64,000 nt of DNA from Caprimulgus europaeus. Taxonomy: Eukaryota > Chordata > Aves > Caprimulgiformes > Caprimulgidae. The position numbers and the translations under genes were made by a program. This document shows positions 57,645-64,000 of this stretch, piece by piece (within the stretch, counting starts at the first letter, position 1; each line of letters starts with the position of its first letter). Location: assembly GCA_907165065.1 (NCBI GenBank), contig OU015538.1, forward strand, positions 17,437,165-17,501,164, in the 5' to 3' direction. Under the pieces are notes generated by a model. The model worked only from the letters and a program-made list of their open reading frames with translations, ran no database searches and was not told the origin of the DNA.

Positions 57645-60525
57645 CATGAATCATGTCATTAACTTAAGATTCTCTTTCTGTACTAACACGTCTTGCGGCA
57701 GAAAAGCCAGAACAACAGCACAGTATTTCAGAGAAGTGCTTCCCACAGAACTCAAGAGGTGAAATTCAGGGTTTTCTTTCTTTAAACACAGTTTAGACAA
57801 AAAGGTTGAAGCATAGAAAGTGTCCTCCTGAAATGTATCCTTCACTTTATTTTACCTAAAAATAAATCCAGTTTGCATACTCCCAAACCATTTCACAGAA
57901 TGCAGCGAGGCATACAAAGCAGACATCGCTTGATCTGAACTAAAATGCAGACACTCCTTCTGCATTCAGCTGGTAAATTTGAGATAATTTTTCAAGCGTT
58001 CAATAAGGCTGCACAAAATTTCAAGAGACAGTATTTAATCTAATATCTCCTAATTTATAGTCAACAGTTGTTGTTTTTAAGAAGTTTAATATCAGTTAAA
58101 ATTGTTTTATTGTGATCTCACAATGACTCTTTTTAGTTAGCCAATCCCAGAGAGAGGAAAGTAGAACATGGACCAAAACCAGTTTCAGGTTGGGTACCTT
58201 GGGTAAATAACATGTTGCCAAGATGCCATTTATAAAAATAATGTGCCAGGACAACAAGGAGGGACTGAACTGCTGTATACATTTGTGGGGGTTTTTTGTT
58301 GTTGTTTTGTTTGTTGGGTTGTGGTTTTTATTTGTTTGTTTCATTGTTTTGGGGGTTTTTTTGGGGGGGATGCCTCATTTCCATTTCAGCAGAAAGTAAG
58401 TTTTTACTCAAATTACATTTTTTAACTATATCTTCTTTGCTTTCTTCTTTACATCAGCGGAGGACCCCCTATGTCATTACAAAGCTATTAAGAACACTTC
58501 AGCAATTATTATATGTTAGTTTTGTCATTTTTTCCTCATCCTTATTATGGGTCATATTTCTATCTAGATTCCAAGATTATTGTAATGTTTCAGGTCATCA
58601 AGGATTAGTAAAACCAGTACATAAATAATACAGCATACAACTCAAATCGGGGTATTTGAGGAAAGGAAGAGGTAGGTATGGATTTTAAGTGACAGGAAAC
58701 TGATTACTTTATTGTTCATAATAACAAGACCTGCCAGCAGAATAAGGAATAGAGTCGTCAGTTTACTACCAGTGGTGACATTTCTTGTTGTCATTCAACA
58801 AACTAATTGCCTCTTTTGTCAGGTATGAATTCCTTTTAAAGGAGATGTTAAAAGCAACGGTGCCTGGCCAAGAATACACTCTGATTCTTAAAGCCTTCTC
58901 CTGCTTACTGAAGTTCCTTTTCAAGTTTATCATTTATGCTGATGTCTGAGGAGCTATGGGGTTCCTGCTTTTCAGAGAAGGGGATAGAAATAAGACAGAA
59001 AGCATTATGAAGCAATTTGCTAGCCTGTATATAATAACCTAAAGCATGTATCTATTTCTTCTTGAGAGAATAGGAAGCATTTAGTCATTCTTGAAAGACC
59101 TACTTATCAAACTGAATTACTTTAAGCATCTTCCTATAAATCACAAAGAAAAAGTATTTTATGTTTCCAGAAAAGAAGCTCCTATTGCAGTAAGCAGAAA
59201 TATTAGCAAATCAACATGCCTTATTACTAAGCTAAATTCTGCAAACTCCTCTGACTTTGCAATGCCTAATTTATGAATAAAAGTTTTTGCTGAGCAATAT
59301 TACTTAGTCCAAAAAAAAAAGTGAGAGGTAATTAACGTCACCTTCCTGAAGTCCAGCAGCCCACCATTAGAAGACAAATACAGTTCTGGGGAGAAGTGTT
59401 TCTATCTTCCTGAATTTTTGCTCTCCTCTTTGTAGGCACACACTGAAGCACTTTCTGGTGTCAATCCTGAATGATTGAGCTCAAAGTTATTAACATTGAT
59501 CAGGATTTACTTCTTGTACATTATTAGGCTATGTATCAAATTACCAGCCTGTAAACAAGAATCATATCAGATCGAAGAATCCTCACTTACAACAGCCAAT
59601 CTGCTCATGTCAACAGAGCTCCTAACATTAATTTGTAAGTTCCATTTGTTTAATCTTACCACCTCACTGCCATCGCCTATGCCATTCCTCCTGCAACAAC
59701 TGGCAATCTAACAATTCACCTTTCATTGCTTTTGTTTCCCCATGAAAAGGGATTTATGTTAAAAACACAAATTTTGGGGTCTACTCTGTGTTAGCACAAA
59801 CCCAGAGGTTATTTAGGAGAATGGAATTTAGGTTATTTCAGAAATATGTATTCAATTTCTGTTCAGTGAAAAATTCCCTACAAAATTTTATCAGAAGAAC
59901 TTAGTCTAGTTGCCACTTGTATTTCCAAAATCAACTTTTTATGGCAGTTTAGTTGAGCTGTGTTTCCACAGCATGTAGCAGGACACAGTAACATGAAAGC
60001 GGGTAACTTAGTTCAAAGTCTCCTAAAATAATGGCTGAACTACATAACTACTAACAAGAACTTTTGTTTTCCAAATACACATGCAGGGTTTTCTTAATCT
60101 CTCTGCTGTTACTTCACACTTCACTGCACTTCTTTACCAAACTTGCTTCACATTTTAAGCCACTTCCAAACACAATTTGATCAGATGGCTTCAAATTGAG
60201 AAGAAAACAGAATTTGTCACAACATGCTCTAATTTAGATACACAGTTAATTTAAGATGGAAGAGGTTTATTCCACTTGTTCCTAAGTAGGGACAGCATGA
60301 TGGCTGTGATGAATCTGTGAAATGTTTCCACTAGGAGGGTATTTAGGAATCATGTTCCCTGGAGAGGGATATTTTTTAATGCATTCAAAAGATACAACTC
60401 TTCTCCATTTTCACACACTCATATTATGACTACCTGACTTAATACTGATGTTATGAAAACAAGTTAATCTTTTTCTGATATCATGATTGTCAATCAAGCT
60501 TTTCTCCAGTGCCCATAACAGCAGT
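57645..60525. other. Non-coding AT-rich DNA
   Basis: Nothing gene-like. Contains the G/T-rich tract at 58285-58369. Confidence 0.55.
58285..58369. repeat. G/T-rich low-complexity tract
   Basis: GTTGTTGTTTTGTTTG-type units and G5-G7 runs with almost no C or A. The complementary A/C-rich strand gives a spurious Asn/Thr/Lys-rich frame. Confidence 0.8.
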
Positions 60526-60530
60526 CAACT

Positions 60531-60558
60531 ATCTCATATAATTTGAATTATATGAGAT
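60531..60558. repeat. Perfect AT-rich hairpin, 13 bp arms
   Basis: ATCTCATATAATT (60531-60543), two-base centre TG, AATTATATGAGAT (60546-60558). The near-continuous 28 bp palindrome could form a cruciform. No repeat family is recognised. Confidence 0.85.
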
Positions 60559-60559
60559 C

Positions 60560-62340
60560 CTAGTACAGCATGAGGAGTTACTTTTGGTTCCAATACATAA
60601 ACAGGTTTTCACCTTCCTGCTCTTGTACCTCAAACTATTGAATAATCACCCCTATGATTTCAGATGGATTGCCTGTATATTTAATGTTAGAAACATAGCC
60701 TGGCCACACACCACTGCAAAGCCACTGAATGCAGTGCGAGACATTTTACTGCTGTCTAGTTATGCTGCATGTGTCTAAGTTTTTTTGTGTGTTTTTTGCA
60801 GCCTTGAAATCAAGGAATAAACTGCATTAAGGAGTCACATATCTGACACTTCACTATATTCTTCTGGGTACACTATATTAGATTTCAACAGGGGACTACT
60901 TTAACATTCTGATAACATGTATAAAATAAGTATAAATTTCTTTATGACACTCCAGTCACCAAAGTGCAAGAAGTCTTTTCCTTCCTTAAGCATAATTAAT
61001 CATCATTATCAGTATCCCACCAGGACGCAGATACATTTTTATCATTAAAATTAGGTATTTTAAGACAGGGACAAAAAAAGAGGCATAAATTGGTTGTGAT
61101 GAAAATACAGGAACTGGTATGACTGAAGCAGTTTTTAACAGGAACACTGATTAAGCTCCTGAAAGGATACTGATTATGATCAAAGTGCTAAAGAATGTTC
61201 CTCAGCAGATATGCTAGGTGTTAAGGGAAAAAAAAACCAAACAAGCCAACAAAAAAACAAAGAACCCAACCAACCCTACCTAACCAATGGAGTTACCTTG
61301 AAATGCTCCTAATTATTTACAGGAGTAAAATATTTATTGGCTCTGGTCAATAAGGTATTTGTTACTGATACTAAAACTCCCAGAAATAATACTTATGAGG
61401 ATACACAAATAGATGCTAGAAAGGAGTTTGAAATCCTAGCAATAAAGTGTTGTATAGAGCATAAGAAAGAATACTGGTATAGTCTAAGTATCATTTATAA
61501 GTCTATAACTAAATATAAGTCTACAAATGAATGTAATTGTAAAAAAATAAAAGCAATTTGCTCTCTATCACATTAACCCATAACTAAATAAACTAAATTA
61601 CACACCTCTGTCTTAGAATTAACATTATAGCCTTTAGCCCGTGTTTTTCAATACAAAAAATTAATGTGGCAATATTCTGACATAGGTGATACTGTAATAA
61701 AATGATGATTTAATTGCAAATAGTAAATCAGTTAGATAAAATATTAAAAACATTGTGAAAGACCTTAAGAATTGATACAGGTTATAAATAGCTGTGAACT
61801 GGAGAGCTTAGAAGATAGAAAGGATATTTTTCTGTTTCACAGAATGAGTTGCCTGTCAATTGTTTTGTTCACACAGGTAGTTTGCAAGTATGACAACATT
61901 CTTGAGGTTTAGCATTGTTAAATAACTTGACTTATTAACATTAAGGCATGTTAAATATAAATGTTGCTATTCCTGCAGTACAAGCATACCACACTTAGTA
62001 TAATAATTTATGTAGGTTTTGCCTGACTTTAAAAGGAAGACCTAATTAAAGAGCATGTATTTAATAGACCTATTTTTATCTGCATCTAAATCAAGATTTA
62101 ATTAATAACCTTTCTGAACCAGCACTTAAATTTTGCTACTGTTCTTCAAGGTGTAAGGAACTCCATACTGTAACAGATTCCATATTCTGCACCTCCTCAA
62201 GGATAATTACATTTGCATTGTACAGCTGTAACAAGAGAAAAATCTGTACTTATTTACATAATGTGAGTACTGTAATAAATATCACATTGATCAAAATCTC
62301 CAAAGAAACAGATAAAATCTGAGTCATACAAAACCACTAA
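60560..62340. other. Non-coding AT-rich DNA
   Basis: Nothing recognised except the A/C-rich tract at about 61228-61285. Confidence 0.55.
61228..61285. repeat. A/C-rich low-complexity tract
   Basis: AAAAACCAAACAAGCC followed by CAACCAACCC blocks. The same class as the other A/C tracts in the window. Confidence 0.75.
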
Positions 62341-62344
62341 AGGC

Positions 62345-62600
62345 ATACTTCATCAGCTCTGGAAACAAGTCACTCCTACTTGGGAAGTCTCTAGTTCTCT
62401 GTGGGGTTTAAGGCGTGAGATGAATGTATCACAGCTCAGTTTGTCCCCGAGTGACAAGCGTGGTATCAGGGCTCTGTGTCCAAGCACACCCAGAGCACTC
62501 AGCTCACAGATTCCCTGGGTGAGCCCAGAGCTCCCAAGACCATTCTCCAGACTGATGACTCCCACTCCAACCCCGAAACATCATCTCATAGTGTTATCAA
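62345..62600. other. GC-richer unassigned patch
   Basis: A GC-richer segment with CpGs (AAGGCGTGAG, CCCCGAGTGACAAGCGTGG, CCCCGAAAC). Frames are open on both strands; the minus frame (62353-62565) reads VISLENGLGSSGLTQGICEL and onward. No domain is recognised and no paired splice sites are clear. Confidence 0.22.
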
Positions 62601-62609
62601 ATGCATAGC

Positions 62610-64000
62610 TAGTTCTCAGTGCACATATATTTTCCATCTACCCGACAAATGCAAACTGCTGTTGAAGAAAAACCCAGCAAAGACAACTGCTGCTGAAGAT
62701 ATAAATAATTGCAGGACAAAGGAGAACTGTGACAGTTATATTTTATGTAAATAAACAATCCACAACAAAGCCTTACCAGGGGGTGGGGAGGGGAGAAATT
62801 GGAGAGAAAAAAAAAAAAAAAGAAATCAAAGCCAAACCACTATAGATTGTGTTTTTAGCTTTTTCTAAATCGACTGAGACATTTTCAGCATTCAAAGCAT
62901 TCACAAAGTGTTCGTGAAGCGTATCAGAAGCTCCATAAGCAAACATAAATCTGCTATATTGTTTAACAACCTTGGGGAAAAAAAAAATCAGTTTTTATGC
63001 TTGAAACTCTTGAGGTACAATATTTGAAAGAGCTAAAGAGCAGTTCACACAAAGCTAAATAGCATTAGTTCCTATCATTGTACTCCTACTGAAGTATTGA
63101 AGAAAAAATTACTCTCTATTCAGTTTGTTAAAATATGGTTTCGGGGGACATTTACTAGCTTTGGCTGCAGGTGCCTAGTTATCCCTCTTCCCTCACCACA
63201 GGTCTCATGGTCAGTGAATATCCTCCTCAATATCTGCACAGCAACCTCACTGCTGGCATCTTCTGACTTTGGAGATTCCTGACTTGTCCTGGTTGAGAAC
63301 ACCCTGCAAGTACAGTCACTGAAGTACTTGATCTTGAAGAGGAACATGTGCTGGGCTTCATGCAGATTTCAGAAATCTATCTTACCAACAGTCAAGTTTG
63401 AAGCAAACAAAAATACCAAAAAATCCCCCAAATTTAAGCTTGTTCTCATCAAGTACATTAGCAATTTTAAAACTGTAAAACTAGAAACAAATAAAGAAGA
63501 ACAAGCAAAATAAAACATGTTTAACAGCTAACAATCAGACTCCACACTGACCTCAGCTGTAGCAGTATTAAAACAAACACAGCCCCCCTTCCACAGACTT
63601 TCTTCCCTGGAAAGCTATTTCTGATGCTGCATCTTTTTTCTTTTGTTTCACAAACATGTTGCACCCTCTCTAGTTTAAACAGCTCCCTTCCTACTCAAAA
63701 AACCTCAAGAAGCACTCACTGTACCAACAGATAATGAAATACAATCTCTGTACCACTATTTATTCTTCACTGAGAACACTCAATCCACCTTAATAGCACA
63801 GGTAGCTTCTGCCACTTGCCTTTCCCTTCTCTTGCCAGCCTCTTTCCCTCAATTGCCCACCTTCTGGCAGACTGTCAAACTGGGTAAGACAGGGAACCCT
63901 GTCTGGTAGCTGATAAATGAAGCACTGAGAAAAGCTCTAGAGTTTGTCCTGTCTTCTGAGAGGATTAACTTGGCAATTTAGTAGATGTCTTTAACACTTA
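62610..64000. other. Non-coding DNA to the window end
   Basis: No gene recognised. It contains a G-rich run (GGGGGTGGGGAGGGG, 62779-62793) followed by an A15 run at 62807-62821. A minus frame at 63120-63347 is unsupported. Confidence 0.5.
62779..62821. repeat. G-rich run followed by A15
   Basis: Three G-runs of at least four bases separated by single bases, then a purine-rich link into A15. Nearly all-purine on the plus strand. Confidence 0.75.

Noticed and set aside
58096-58344. Asn/Thr/Lys-rich minus-strand frame
   Set aside because: It is the translation of the complementary A/C-rich low-complexity tract.
63120-63347. Minus-strand 75-codon frame as an exon or retroviral fragment
   Set aside because: Peptide looks protein-like but no motif, splice pair or flanking element supports it.
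1-64000. CRISPR array, tRNA/rRNA genes, bacterial-type operons or phage genes
   Set aside because: No regularly spaced repeats, no cloverleaf-like A/B-box pairs that I could find, and no gene-dense coding. Composition and CR1 copies indicate a vertebrate genome.
1-64000. Most of the short open frames (60-110 codons) as genes
   Set aside because: Many start at TTG/GTG, overlap each other on opposite strands, lack codon bias, Kozak context or splice sites, and match no known family.

Overview
This 64 kb window looks like vertebrate nuclear DNA, almost certainly from a bird (or less likely another archosaur or turtle). It is AT-rich and CpG-poor. It has no dense gene array, no ribosome-binding-site logic and no operons. 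It carries two 5'-truncated CR1 LINE fragments, one ending in the diagnostic ATTCTATG octamer repeats. It also has many 15-20 bp poly-A/poly-T runs and several A/C-rich or G/T-rich low-complexity tracts of a kind common in bird introns and intergenic DNA.

I find no confident protein-coding gene, tRNA, rRNA, CRISPR array or intact transposon. The window reads as one long intergenic or intronic stretch. Nearly all short reading frames in it are chance frames, and many begin at TTG or GTG. A few segments stand out by splice signals, codon-third-position GC or CpG content. They are listed as low-confidence exon-like candidates: about 668-970 (+, terminal-exon-like), 2950-3049 (-), 39526-39677 (+), 52297-52380 (+, the best splice-site architecture) and 57522-57595 (+, first-exon-like).

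Layout. 1-13 kb: AT-rich non-coding DNA with the terminal-exon-like segment, a CpG-dense palindrome, a 16 bp tandem repeat and two long open frames on the minus strand. 13-22 kb: a cluster of segments that look like conserved non-coding elements (repeated TAAT/ATTA sites, a TCF/LEF-like site, an 18 bp TAAT palindrome). 22-42 kb: non-coding DNA with a few GC-richer islands near 28, 33 and 39.7 kb, further regulatory-like segments at 26.7, 31.4, 37.3 and 41.2-41.8 kb, and a paired E-box at 38.1 kb. 42-54 kb: AT-rich DNA with the two CR1 copies and the best exon-like candidate. 54-64 kb: AT-rich DNA with an E-box/T-box-like inverted repeat, a CpG-containing first-exon-like segment and a perfect hairpin.

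If these parts work together at all, the simplest reading is a regulatory gene desert or a very long intron near a developmental gene. I cannot name that gene from this sequence. I did not find a credible undescribed biological system. Conservation, expression and repeat searches would decide most of the candidates.
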